Source: an uncultured Clostridia bacterium (GTDB lineage: Bacteria > Bacillota > Clostridia > Oscillospirales > Ruminococcaceae). Taken from it: 44,275 bases of DNA. Under the pieces are notes generated by a model that saw nothing but the letters and a program-made list of their open reading frames with translations, did not search any database and was not told the origin of the DNA. Made by a program: the position numbers and the translations under genes. Positions 31,973 through 39,967 of this stretch are shown piece after piece (within the stretch, counting starts at the first letter, position 1; every line of letters begins with the position of its first letter). The stretch covers positions 1-44,275 of the forward strand of contig CALXGT010000060.1 in NCBI GenBank assembly GCA_944387915.1. Reading direction: 5' to 3'.

Positions 31973-33145
31973 ATGATTGATATTTTTCTTCAAACTGTTC
32001 GGGATCTGGTAATGGATTCCGGCTTTCTGAACGTAAGCTGGCAGGCTCTGGCGATGATTGGTATTTCGTTTATTTTGATTTATCTCGCCATTGCCAAAGG
32101 CTTTGAGCCTCTGCTTTTGTTACCCATTGCGTTCGGTATGCTGCTGACGAACATTCCCAACACCGGTATGTTCCATATGGAATATTTTGTAGGCTCCGCT
32201 GTGGATTACGGAGAGGTTCTCCATAACGGCGGTTTGCTGGATATTCTGTACTTAGGCGTCAAGCTGGGTATTTTCCCGCCCTTGATCTTCCTTGGCATCG
32301 GCGCGATGACCGACTTCGGTCCGCTGATCGCTAACCCCAAGAGCTTCCTTTTGGGCGCTGCGGCACAGCTTGGTATCTTCATCACCTACTTAGGCGCTTT
32401 GATGTTGGGCTTTACCCCTGAGCAGGCGGGCGCTATTGGTATCATCGGCGGCGCCGATGGTCCTACCGCCATTTTGGTAGCGAAGTCCCTTGCCCCCGAG
32501 CTGTTGGGCTCCATCGCCGTTGCGGCGTATTCTTATATGGCTCTGGTGCCGCTGATCCAGCCTCCCATTATGAAGGCGCTCACCACCAAAAAAGAGCGTG
32601 CGGTCGTTATGGCGCAGCTTCGCCCCGTATCCCGCACCGAAAAGCTGATGTTCCCCATTATGGTTACTTTGATCGTATCCTTCTTAGTCCCTGATGCGGC
32701 GTCTTTGGTGGGTATGCTGATGCTGGGTAACCTGATGAAAGAAAGCGGCGTTGTGGATCGTCTGGTAAAGACCGCGCAAAACGAATTGATGAATATCGTC
32801 GTTATCTGCTTGGGTACCACTGTTGGCGCTACCGCTACCGCTGAGTACTTCCTCTCTCCCCAGACCATCAAAATTATCATCCTTGGTCTGATCGCGTTCT
32901 GCATCGGCACCGCGGGCGGCGTTCTGTTTGGAAAGTTGATGTACCTGGCTTCCGGCGGAAAAGTCAATCCTTTGATCGGTTCTGCCGGTGTGTCCGCTGT
33001 TCCTATGGCGGCTCGTGTCTCTCAGAAAGTGGGCGCCGAGGAGAATCCTGCCAACTTCCTTCTGATGCATGCCATGGGTCCCAACGTGGCCGGCGTTATC
33101 GGTTCTGCCGTTGCGGCGGGCGTGTTGCTCTCCATCTACGCGTAA
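31973..33145 (+). CDS. Na+-transporting decarboxylase beta subunit (OadB/GcdB/MmdB)
   Basis: A 390-residue integral membrane protein that couples decarboxylation of carboxybiotin to Na+ export. It shows the full family pattern: [33 protein letters not shown], the central [20 protein letters not shown] with following [15 protein letters not shown], and the C-terminal [20 protein letters not shown]. Eight to nine membrane segments. The carboxyltransferase (alpha) and biotin carrier needed for activity are not in this window, so they must be encoded elsewhere; substrate (oxaloacetate, glutaconyl-CoA, methylmalonyl-CoA or malonate) cannot be told. Terminator follows at 33156-33190. Confidence 0.93.
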   Translation: MIDIFLQTVRDLVMDSGFLNVSWQALAMIGISFILIYLAIAKGFEPLLLLPIAFGMLLTNIPNTGMFHMEYFVGSAVDYGEVLHNGGLLDILYLGVKLGIFPPLIFLGIGAMTDFGPLIANPKSFLLGAAAQLGIFITYLGALMLGFTPEQAGAIGIIGGADGPTAILVAKSLAPELLGSIAVAAYSYMALVPLIQPPIMKALTTKKERAVVMAQLRPVSRTEKLMFPIMVTLIVSFLVPDAASLVGMLMLGNLMKESGVVDRLVKTAQNELMNIVVICLGTTVGATATAEYFLSPQTIKIIILGLIAFCIGTAGGVLFGKLMYLASGGKVNPLIGSAGVSAVPMAARVSQKVGAEENPANFLLMHAMGPNVAGVIGSAVAAGVLLSIYA

Positions 33146-33155
33146 CTTGTATTTG

Positions 33156-33190
33156 AAAAAAAGGCGAAAGCTTGGCTTTCGCCTTTTTTT
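33156..33190 (+). terminator. Terminator after the beta subunit gene
   Basis: Stem AAAAAAGGCGAAAGC / GCTTTCGCCTTTTTT with loop TTG and a 7-T run. Confidence 0.95.
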
Positions 33191-33220
33191 GTTGCCCGGG
33201 AAGTTTTCTCTCCCCCGGAG

Positions 33221-33250
33221 TTGACAAAAGACAAAAAAATAGATTATGAT
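33221..33250 (+). promoter_or_regulatory. Promoter of the phosphohexomutase gene
   Basis: -35 TTGACA (33221-33226), 18-base spacer, -10 TATGAT (33245-33250). Confidence 0.7.
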
Positions 33251-33287
33251 GGATAGAAAAGGGAGAAAACGTTCAGGAGGTTACGCT

Positions 33288-35003
33288 ATGATACATCCAC
33301 AATATGCCTTATGGCTGGAAAAAGCAGTAGAAGATCCCGATTTGCAGAAAGAATTGACAGCAATTCAGGGAAACGAAGAAGAGATCAACGACCGTTTTTA
33401 TCAGTTTTTGCACTTTGGAACCGCCGGTCTGCGGGGAGTTCTTGGCGCGGGAAGCAACCGCATGAATATCTATACCGTCCGGCGGGCGACAAAAGGCCTT
33501 TGCGACTACCTAAACCGGGAAAAAAGCGGGGAAAAGTCGGTAGCCATCGGGTACGACAGCCGCAACAAATCTTCCCTGTTTGCCAAGGAAGCGGCGAGAG
33601 TTCTGGCACAAAACCACATCCACGCCTATCTCTACTCCGAATTGATGCCGGTTCCGTGTGTCTCCTTCGCGGTGCGTGAACTCCATTGTGATATGGGGAT
33701 CATGATCACCGCGAGCCATAATCCGTCACAATATAACGGTTACAAGGTGTTCGGAAGCGACGGATGCCAGATCGACGAGACGACTGCTGAAAAAATCACA
33801 AAGGAAATCGAGAAAAACGATCCGTTTTCGGTTGCTGCCGCCGACTTTTCATCCGCCCTTTCCCAGGGAGTTATTTCCTATATCCCGCCCGAAGTGACAG
33901 AAGCCTATTACCAGTCGGTGCTCGCCCAGTCGATCCGGCCAAGCCTGGCTCCCCCCGAGGATTTTAAGGTGGTCTATACCCCGCTAAACGGCACCGGAAA
34001 TCAACCGGTGCGGGAGGTGCTTCGCCGCATTGGTGTCAAAACCGTTTATGTGGTCCCGTCCCAAGAGCTTCCCGACGGTAATTTCCCCACCTGTCCCTCC
34101 CCCAACCCGGAGATCCGGGAGGCGCTGGAGCCTGGCCTTGCCCTTTGCAGAGAAAAGAAAGCCAATCTTCTTCTCGCCACCGATCCCGATGCGGACCGGG
34201 TCGGCGTCGCGGAGCAAACCGAAAAGGGCGTCCGCCTCTTTACCGGAAATGAAACCGGATGTCTTCTTCTCGATTATATCCTTTCCCAAAGAAAGGAGCA
34301 GGGCGCACTGCCTGCGGACGGTCTCGTGGTCAAATCCATCGTCACGACCGAGCTGGCCTCCAAAATCGCCGCTCACTATGGGGTAAAACTGAAAAATGTG
34401 CTCATTGGCTTTAAATTCGTAGGAGACATCATCGGAAAGCTGGAACGAGAGCAGAAAGAGGACCGGTTCCTCTTTGGCTTCGAGGAAAGCTATGGCTGCC
34501 TTGCGGGAAGCTACGTCCGGGATAAGGACGCGGTGCTGGCGTCTATGCTCATCTGTGAAATGGCCGCTTTTCATGCCAGCCGGGGAAAAAGCTTAGGGGA
34601 TGTCCTCGACGAGCTGTTTTCCAAATACGGATACCATTTGTGCAGCCAGAAAAGCTTCGCTTTCGAAGGCGAGGAGGGAAGTGAGACGATGCGCAAAATG
34701 ATGCAGTCTCTGCGCCAGTCTCCCGCCGCGTCGGTCGCCGGCTTTTCTACCGTATCCATTTCCGATTACCAAAGATCTGTGACCACGCATCTTCCCGAAA
34801 AGCAGGAAACGCCTTTGGATTTTCCCGTCTCGGATATTTTAGAATACCTTTTGGATGACGGCTCCCGCGCCGTAATTCGTCCTTCCGGCACCGAACCCAA
34901 AATTAAAATTTACTTCTTTGTTGTGCGTCCTACCTTAGAAGAAGCAAGGTCGGTGGAAACGAAATTGAAAGAGGAATTTGAGGCTCTGTTGAAAACGAAT
35001 TGA
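33288..35003 (+). CDS. pgcA: Alpha-phosphoglucomutase (phosphohexomutase family)
   Basis: Interconverts glucose 1-phosphate and glucose 6-phosphate (possibly also mannose phosphates), feeding cell-wall and polysaccharide precursors. The 571-residue protein shows the four-domain family motifs: phosphoserine loop TASHNP (141-146, S143), metal loop DPDADR (299-304), sugar-binding loop GFEESYG (397-403) and the phosphate-binding RPSGTEPK near the C-terminus. Length and the GFEESYG motif fit the PgcA/PGM2 branch rather than GlmM. ATG 33288 lies 7 bases after AGGAGG; the longer reading starts at the -10 box and is rejected. Followed by pfkA under its own promoter, a glycolytic context. Confidence 0.92.
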   Translation: MIHPQYALWLEKAVEDPDLQKELTAIQGNEEEINDRFYQFLHFGTAGLRGVLGAGSNRMNIYTVRRATKGLCDYLNREKSGEKSVAIGYDSRNKSSLFAKEAARVLAQNHIHAYLYSELMPVPCVSFAVRELHCDMGIMITASHNPSQYNGYKVFGSDGCQIDETTAEKITKEIEKNDPFSVAAADFSSALSQGVISYIPPEVTEAYYQSVLAQSIRPSLAPPEDFKVVYTPLNGTGNQPVREVLRRIGVKTVYVVPSQELPDGNFPTCPSPNPEIREALEPGLALCREKKANLLLATDPDADRVGVAEQTEKGVRLFTGNETGCLLLDYILSQRKEQGALPADGLVVKSIVTTELASKIAAHYGVKLKNVLIGFKFVGDIIGKLEREQKEDRFLFGFEESYGCLAGSYVRDKDAVLASMLICEMAAFHASRGKSLGDVLDELFSKYGYHLCSQKSFAFEGEEGSETMRKMMQSLRQSPAASVAGFSTVSISDYQRSVTTHLPEKQETPLDFPVSDILEYLLDDGSRAVIRPSGTEPKIKIYFFVVRPTLEEARSVETKLKEEFEALLKTN

Positions 35004-35040
35004 AATTTTTGTGCGAAATTCCGAAACCCTTTTTTCCCTC

Positions 35041-35068
35041 TTGACTTTTTTTTGAAAACGTTTACAAT
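35041..35068 (+). promoter_or_regulatory. Promoter of pfkA
   Basis: -35 TTGACT (35041-35046), 16-base spacer, -10 TACAAT (35063-35068). Confidence 0.8.
35052..35066 (+). promoter_or_regulatory. Catabolite response element (cre) over the pfkA promoter
   Basis: TTGAAAACGTTTACA matches every position of the Bacillus cre consensus WTGNAARCGNWWWCA. It occupies the spacer and -10 box of the pfkA promoter, so CcpA binding here would be expected to repress. CcpA itself is not in the window. Confidence 0.65.
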
Positions 35069-35127
35069 AAAATAGGAATATCTTAGAAAAAAAGATATTG
35101 AAAGTTTATGCAATGGAGGAATTATAA

Positions 35128-36096
35128 ATGGAAGTAAAGACCATCGGCATTTTGACCAGCGGCGGCGACGCCCCCGGTATGAATGCGGTTATCAAAAGTG
35201 TCGTCCGTTCCGCGCACCACAGCGGGATCAAGGTGCTGGGTGTTATGCGGGGATACTCGGGCTTGATCAATAACGATTTTGTGGAAATGGGATTAAAGGA
35301 TGTTTCCGGCATCAGCTCTAAGGGCGGCACCATTTTGTATTCTGCCCGTTGCCTGGAATTCAAAGAAATGGCGGGCGTCCAGAAAGCGAAAGACAACTGC
35401 GTCAAAGCGGGTATCGACGGCTTAGTCGTCATCGGCGGCGACGGATCCTTCCGCGGCGCCGGAGATCTTTCTTCTCTGGGTCTTCCCTGCGTTGGTATCC
35501 CCGGGACCATTGATAACGATATCGCCTGCACCGATTACACCATCGGTTATGACACGGCGCTGAATACCGCGATGGAAATCATCGATAAGATCCGGGATAC
35601 CTGCGAGTCCCATGACCGCTGCTGTGTCGCAGAACTTATGGGAAGAGATGCGGGCTGGATCGCATTGAACGTAGGTATCGCCTGCGGTGCATCCGCTTAT
35701 GTGCTTCCGGAAAAAGGATTGAATATGGACGAGATCATCGCCAAGCTGGAAGCGGGAAAAGCCGCCGGAAAGAACAATTTCTTGGTGGTAGTAGGCGAAG
35801 GCATCGGCAAGAGCCATGAGATCGCTAAGGAGATCGAAGAGCGCACCGGCATTGAGTCGAGAGCGACCATCTTAGGCCATGTACAGCGGGGCGGAAGCCC
35901 CACAATGACTGACCGTATCGTCGGCAGCCAAATGGGCGCTTACGCGGTGGATAAGCTTCTGAAGAACGGTATCGGCAACCGGGTCATTGCCCAAAAAGAC
36001 GGTAAGATCGTCGACTACGATATCCAAGAAGCGCTGAAGATGAAAAAACACATTCCCGAGGAACTTTGGGATCTGGCAAACGAATTGGCGTTTTAA
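35128..36096 (+). CDS. pfkA: 6-phosphofructokinase, ATP-dependent
   Basis: Phosphorylates fructose 6-phosphate to fructose 1,6-bisphosphate, the committed step of glycolysis. The 322-residue length is standard. Motifs: ATP loop TSGGDAPGMNA (10-20), GGDGS (103-107), catalytic PGTIDND (125-131), substrate loop MGRDAGW and C-terminal GHVQRGGSP. Glycine 106, where PPi-dependent enzymes have aspartate, indicates ATP as phosphate donor. ATG 35128 follows TGGAGGAA. It has its own promoter with an overlapping cre, and a terminator at 36099-36137, so it is probably a single-gene unit regulated by sugar supply. No pyruvate kinase gene follows, although it often does in Firmicutes. Confidence 0.97.
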   Translation: MEVKTIGILTSGGDAPGMNAVIKSVVRSAHHSGIKVLGVMRGYSGLINNDFVEMGLKDVSGISSKGGTILYSARCLEFKEMAGVQKAKDNCVKAGIDGLVVIGGDGSFRGAGDLSSLGLPCVGIPGTIDNDIACTDYTIGYDTALNTAMEIIDKIRDTCESHDRCCVAELMGRDAGWIALNVGIACGASAYVLPEKGLNMDEIIAKLEAGKAAGKNNFLVVVGEGIGKSHEIAKEIEERTGIESRATILGHVQRGGSPTMTDRIVGSQMGAYAVDKLLKNGIGNRVIAQKDGKIVDYDIQEALKMKKHIPEELWDLANELAF

Positions 36097-36098
36097 TC

Positions 36099-36137
36099 AA
36101 AAAACAGCGGTGAATTTTTTCGCCGCTGTTTTCTTTT
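36099..36137 (+). terminator. Terminator of pfkA
   Basis: 12-bp stem AACAGCGGTGAA / TTCGCCGCTGTT (one G-U) with a TTTT loop, followed by TTCTTTT. Confidence 0.85.
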
Positions 36138-36141
36138 GGGA

Positions 36142-36172
36142 TTGACTTAGAGTGCACTTTAAGTGATACAAT
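36142..36172 (+). promoter_or_regulatory. MerR-type promoter with 19-bp spacer and palindrome
   Basis: -35 TTGACT (36142-36147) and -10 TACAAT (36167-36172) are separated by 19 bases instead of 17. The near-perfect palindrome CTTAGAGTGCACTTTAAG (36146-36163) fills the spacer. Over-long spacers with a central dyad are the hallmark of promoters activated by MerR-family regulators; no such regulator gene is nearby. Confidence 0.7.
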
Positions 36173-36193
36173 GAAAGCAAAGGAGGGATCCCT

Positions 36194-37336
36194 ATGATTT
36201 ATCGAACTTTGGGACGAACCGGCCTTTCGGTCAGCGAAATCGGACTGGGCTGTGAAGGGTTCCAAACCCCGGAAATTACCGAAGAAATTTTGGCGGCAGC
36301 CGAAGAAGGAGGCGTAAACTACATCGATGTGTACACTTCTGACCCCGCTATGCGCAGCAACTTGGGAGAAGCGTTAAAACATCGCAGCAAACCGTTTATG
36401 ATCCAAGGGCATTTGTGCACCACCTGGAAGGATAACCAGTACAAACGTACTCGAAAGATGGATGAAGTCAAAGCGAGCTTTGAAGACCTTCTGACTCGTC
36501 TGAAACGAGAGTATGTGGACGTGGGGATGATCCATTATGTAGACTCTTTCGAAGATTGGGAAATCGTCCAAAAAAAGGGGGTTATGGATTACGCGAAGGA
36601 ACAAAAACGACGCGGTCGAATCCGTTTTATCGGTTTAAGCAGCCACAATCCCACCGTGGCGAAAAAAGCGGTGGAAAGCGGTCTGATCGACGTTTTGATG
36701 TTTAGCGTCAATCCCTGTTACGATCTTCTCCCCGCAAACGAGGATTTGAACCCCCTCTTTGAAAAGGAAAGCTACAATAAGACCCTCATCAATATGGATC
36801 CGGACCGGCAGTCTCTTTATGAGACCTGCAACCGGCTGGGAGTGGGAATTACGGTGATGAAAGCGTTTGCCGGCGGCGACCTTTTGGACGAAACCCGTTC
36901 TCCCGCCGGAAAGGCCCTTACCGTAAATCAATGTATTCATTACGCCCTTACCCGCCCCGCCGTGGTTTCCGTTTTAACCGGCGTCCATTCCGCCGCGGAG
37001 CTTTCGGAAAATCTCGCTTATGAGACGGCGACGGAAACGGAAAAAGACTACGCTTTGGCTTTCGCTTCCTTTCCCAAAATCAGTTGGAAGGGACACTGTA
37101 TGTACTGTGGTCACTGCGCTCCTTGCGCCAAAGGAATCGACATCGCTTCGGTGACCAAATTCTACCATTTGGCCCTTACTCAGCAAAAGATTCCCGAGAC
37201 GGTCCGGGAGCATTACGCTTCTTTGCCCCACACCGCGTCGGAATGTATTGCCTGCGGTCAATGTGAGAGCCGTTGCCCCTTCTCGGTCCCTATTATGGAA
37301 AATATGAAAAAAGCCGCCGCCTTGTTCGGAAAATAA
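36194..37336 (+). CDS. Aldo/keto reductase with two C-terminal 4Fe-4S cluster motifs
   Basis: A 380-residue oxidoreductase. The N-terminal 270 residues form an aldo/keto reductase barrel (MIYRTLGRTGLSVSEIGLGC at the start, NYIDVYTSDPAMRSNLGEAL near 42-61, VDVGMIHYVD near 110, RFIGLSSHNP). The C-terminal part has ferredoxin-type cysteines: C302, C305, C308, C311 and C351, C354, C357, C361, the latter in CIACGQCESRCP. In this subfamily the usual catalytic Tyr of the DxxxxYG motif is displaced (DVYTSDP), so the chemistry may differ from NADPH carbonyl reductases, and electrons may pass through the clusters. The SD AAAGGAGG precedes ATG 36194. Expression is probably MerR-controlled (36142-36172). 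Substrate unknown. Confidence 0.88.
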   Translation: MIYRTLGRTGLSVSEIGLGCEGFQTPEITEEILAAAEEGGVNYIDVYTSDPAMRSNLGEALKHRSKPFMIQGHLCTTWKDNQYKRTRKMDEVKASFEDLLTRLKREYVDVGMIHYVDSFEDWEIVQKKGVMDYAKEQKRRGRIRFIGLSSHNPTVAKKAVESGLIDVLMFSVNPCYDLLPANEDLNPLFEKESYNKTLINMDPDRQSLYETCNRLGVGITVMKAFAGGDLLDETRSPAGKALTVNQCIHYALTRPAVVSVLTGVHSAAELSENLAYETATETEKDYALAFASFPKISWKGHCMYCGHCAPCAKGIDIASVTKFYHLALTQQKIPETVREHYASLPHTASECIACGQCESRCPFSVPIMENMKKAAALFGK

Positions 37337-37339
37337 CCA

Positions 37340-37373
37340 AACCGCCTTCTCCGGAAGGCGGTTCAACTTTTTG
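37340..37373 (+). terminator. Probable terminator of the aldo/keto reductase gene
   Basis: Perfect 9-bp stem AACCGCCTT / AAGGCGGTT, loop CTCCGG; the T-tract is interrupted (TTCAACTTTTT), so efficiency may be moderate. Confidence 0.65.
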
Positions 37374-37391
37374 CCCCCTTTTGCATAAAGT
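37363..37391 (+). promoter_or_regulatory. Candidate sigma-E promoter of yunB
   Basis: TCAACTT (37363-37369), 14-base spacer, CATAAAGT (37384-37391). The -10 differs from CATACANT at one position; the -35 is a moderate match to KMATATT. yunB is a mother-cell sporulation gene in Bacillus, consistent with this. Confidence 0.4.
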
Positions 37392-37411
37392 AACAAAAAG
37401 GAGGCGAAATC

Positions 37412-38059
37412 ATGCGAAAACGAAAGAAAACAAGCTTAAAAAAGCTTGTTTGTTTTTTTCTTCCTTTTTTCCTTCTTCTCTTTGCCTTTATAGGAGAATC
37501 TACCATCCAACGCCAACTTCTCGCTTACGCCGAACCGGAAATTTATGCTCTGGCTTACGATGCCCTAAACGACGCGGTAGAAGTAGCGCTAAACCAAACA
37601 AATGGAGAATTTACTTCCTTAATGGAAACGGACAACGGATTCACTATTGAAACAGACACGGAAAAAATAAATCATTTTACCATACAGGTCACCAACGCCG
37701 CTTCCCAATCCTTTTATGCTTTGGAACAGTCCACCCTTTCGGTCCCTCTGGGTTCGCTTCTCCCCGGATCTCTCTTTTTCGGAAGAGGGCCCGCGTTAGA
37801 TCTCCGGGTGGTTCCTTACGGCGTCTTAGACGCAAAATTTGTAAGTTCATTCGATAGCTGCGGCATTAACCAGGTGCGCCACCGTCTTACCTTAACCCTC
37901 ACGGCTACTGTCAGCGCGCTTACATCCTTTCGCGCGGCATCCGCGGAAATTTCCCTAGACTATATTTTAGCGGAAACCATTTTTTCCGGCGAAGTTCCCG
38001 AACAATATCTAACCATTGTAGGCGAAGCCAAAGAGGTCTTCTCCGAAAAAAGTTCTTGA
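37412..38059 (+). CDS. yunB: Sporulation protein YunB
   Basis: A 215-residue membrane-anchored sporulation protein. A basic N-terminus and one membrane helix (LVCFFLPFFLLLFAFIGES, about 12-30) precede an extracytoplasmic domain. Family marks are YDALNDAVEVAL near 50-61, LSVPLGSLLPGSLFFGRGPA near 108-127, RVVPYGVLDAKFVSSFDSCG near 131-150 and INQVRHRLTLTLTATVSA, ending with LAETIFSGEVPEQYL. The SD AAGGAGG precedes ATG 37412. Molecular function is unknown in the literature; loss affects sporulation in Bacillus subtilis. Located in a group of wall-related genes. Confidence 0.88.
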   Translation: MRKRKKTSLKKLVCFFLPFFLLLFAFIGESTIQRQLLAYAEPEIYALAYDALNDAVEVALNQTNGEFTSLMETDNGFTIETDTEKINHFTIQVTNAASQSFYALEQSTLSVPLGSLLPGSLFFGRGPALDLRVVPYGVLDAKFVSSFDSCGINQVRHRLTLTLTATVSALTSFRAASAEISLDYILAETIFSGEVPEQYLTIVGEAKEVFSEKSS

Positions 38060-38084
38060 AAAATTGTTAATTTTTACCAACACC

Positions 38085-38113
38085 TTGACTTTTAAGTCGA
38101 GATATACGATAAT
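38085..38113 (+). promoter_or_regulatory. Promoter of the membrane protein at 38151
   Basis: -35 TTGACT (38085-38090), 17-base spacer, -10 GATAAT (38108-38113). Confidence 0.6.
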
Positions 38114-38150
38114 AGGGGCAAGGAAGAATGAAAAAGGAAGGAAACGAAAT

Positions 38151-38678
38151 ATGATGGGGAAAAAGAAAAGATTCGCGGGTTTTATGGCGATCTTGGGGCT
38201 TTTTCTCCTTTTGGCGGTAGTGTTTTCCGGATACTTTTTGGGGAAAGGCTTAATAGCCGTAGAATCCGGCAAACCGCTTTTCGTTTTCGGTGTGTCCGTT
38301 CCTTTGGATGAGAAAAGCCCTCTGTTGTTTCTTTTTTCATCGAAAGCGAACGCTCTCCTTTCATTTCTTGCCGTTGTTCTTTTTTGCGCCGGGATTTTTT
38401 TCTTTTGCTTTTTACTGCTTCGTAAAAAGGCCCGTCGCCCTCTTTTTTCAAATACAGAATCTTCGCTTCCAAAAGAGGATGACACCCTGGATTTTAACCC
38501 TCTTTTTGACGAAGAAATCAAAACGGAAACGGTGATTTCCCCAAATCCTCTCGCACAAGAGCTGTCTCTTTCCATCAATGGGCAACCCATTCAAACCATA
38601 CCATTGAGGACAGGGAATTTTGTCCTGACGCACGATGGATTTCGGATTGCTGTTTCCTTAGAAAAAACGGACAAGTAG
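38151..38678 (+). CDS. Unrecognised membrane protein with two helices
   Basis: A 175-residue protein that I do not recognise. It has a basic N-terminus, two membrane segments (FMAILGLFLLLAVVFSGYF and ANALLSFLAVVLFCAGIFFF, the second continuing hydrophobic to about residue 90) with a short outside loop, a basic KKARRP stop-transfer, then about 80 polar residues that should lie in the cytoplasm and are acidic at first (KEDDTLDFNPLFDEEIKTE). ATG 38151 follows AAGGAAGG; the TTG reading from 38064 overlaps the promoter and is rejected. It sits between yunB and a cell-wall-type lipoprotein. Confidence 0.7.
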   Translation: MMGKKKRFAGFMAILGLFLLLAVVFSGYFLGKGLIAVESGKPLFVFGVSVPLDEKSPLLFLFSSKANALLSFLAVVLFCAGIFFFCFLLLRKKARRPLFSNTESSLPKEDDTLDFNPLFDEEIKTETVISPNPLAQELSLSINGQPIQTIPLRTGNFVLTHDGFRIAVSLEKTDK

Positions 38679-38729
38679 TTATTTTTTCCTCCCTTTCCCG
38701 ATATAGTAAAGGGATAGGAGGAATGAACA

Positions 38730-39947
38730 ATGAAACGTCTTGTTTTTTTATTGTTGGGACTTGGAATCTTACTTTGGGGCTGTGCGCCGTCTTTGGAAAG
38801 AGCTTCCTTCTCCCAGATGCTTTCGGATCTTTCGGAGACGTCGGACAGCGACCCAAAAACCGCTTCTCCCACCGCTTTTGAAGAAATTCGAGGCGTGTGG
38901 ATTTCCTATCTGGAATTAAACCGGCTTTTTTCGGATACTCCCGACGAAGACACGTTTTGTACCCGTGTCGAAGAAATGGTAGAAAACTGCAAAGAAAAGA
39001 AAATCAATACCATTTTGCTCCAGTTTCGCGCTTTTGGAGACAGTCTCTCTCCCTCGACCCTCTTCCCTCAAAGATACGCCCTTTCTTATGATCCGGCGGA
39101 AATCTTTGTTTTGGCCGCGAAGGAAGCCGGGCTTCGAATCGAAGCCTGGATCAATCCCATGCGGTGCCTTACCGTGGAAGAGATGAACGCGCTGTCATGC
39201 GAGTGCGCTCTGTTAGAGCTGTACCAAAGTAAAGAGGACGCGTTTTTTACTTTTGACGACCGTCTTTATTTGGATCCGGGTTGTGAGGAGTCCGTAGAGC
39301 TTATAGTCCTGGGGATCGGCGAAATCGTGGAGAAGTACCCGGTGGATGGGATCCATATAGACGATTACTTTTACCCTTCCGCCCTTCCCTTTTCCGCCGA
39401 CAGTCGAAGCTATCTCGCCTACACGGAAAGTGACGGTAGCCTGTCTCAAGGGGAATGGCGAAAAGAAAATCTAAATCGCCTGGTGGAACGGATTTCCCTT
39501 TTGCTAAAGGAAAAGAATCCTTCCCTTTCCTTTGGCGTCAGCCCCAGGGGCGTATTGAATGCCAGCGTCAACGAATTGTTCGCCGATGTGGCTTTCTGGG
39601 CGGAGGCCGGATACCTTACTTACCTGGCGCCCCAAATTTATTTTGGATTTGAACACCAGACCGCTCCCTTTGATACAACCCTAAACGACTGGCTGGCCCT
39701 TTCCGAAAGGACGGGCGTGCCCATTTACGTGGGCTTAGCCGTTTACAAAGCGGATGCGCCGGACAGCTATGCCGGAACGGGAGAAAACGAGTGGATAGAA
39801 AACGATGACCTTTTGTCGAGGCAGCTCACCTATCTGCGAAAAGCCGGCGCCGAAGGGTGTTTTCTGTTTCGCTATGATTCTCTTTTCTCACCTGACAATT
39901 CCGAGAGGCAGCAAACTGCCGTTGACCGCTTGTTTTCCCTTTTTTGA
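38730..39947 (+). CDS. GHL10/YngK-type glycosyl hydrolase-like lipoprotein
   Basis: A 405-residue lipoprotein (lipobox LWGC, C18) with a glycosyl-hydrolase-like 10 (former DUF187) TIM barrel. Family features: RGVWISYLELNRLF near 54-67, INTILLQFRAFGDSL near 92-106, RIEAWINPMRC near 137-147, KYPVDGIHIDDYFYPS near 206-221 with the acidic pair DD typical of the catalytic site, and LAPQIYFGFEHQ near 307. It probably cleaves or binds a wall or surface polysaccharide outside the membrane. ATG 38730 lies 8 bases after AGGAGG. The amidase gene follows after 20 bases, suggesting a shared wall-remodelling operon. Substrate unknown. Confidence 0.87.
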   Translation: MKRLVFLLLGLGILLWGCAPSLERASFSQMLSDLSETSDSDPKTASPTAFEEIRGVWISYLELNRLFSDTPDEDTFCTRVEEMVENCKEKKINTILLQFRAFGDSLSPSTLFPQRYALSYDPAEIFVLAAKEAGLRIEAWINPMRCLTVEEMNALSCECALLELYQSKEDAFFTFDDRLYLDPGCEESVELIVLGIGEIVEKYPVDGIHIDDYFYPSALPFSADSRSYLAYTESDGSLSQGEWRKENLNRLVERISLLLKEKNPSLSFGVSPRGVLNASVNELFADVAFWAEAGYLTYLAPQIYFGFEHQTAPFDTTLNDWLALSERTGVPIYVGLAVYKADAPDSYAGTGENEWIENDDLLSRQLTYLRKAGAEGCFLFRYDSLFSPDNSERQQTAVDRLFSLF

Positions 39948-39967
39948 CCTAAGGAGGTTTTTTCTCA

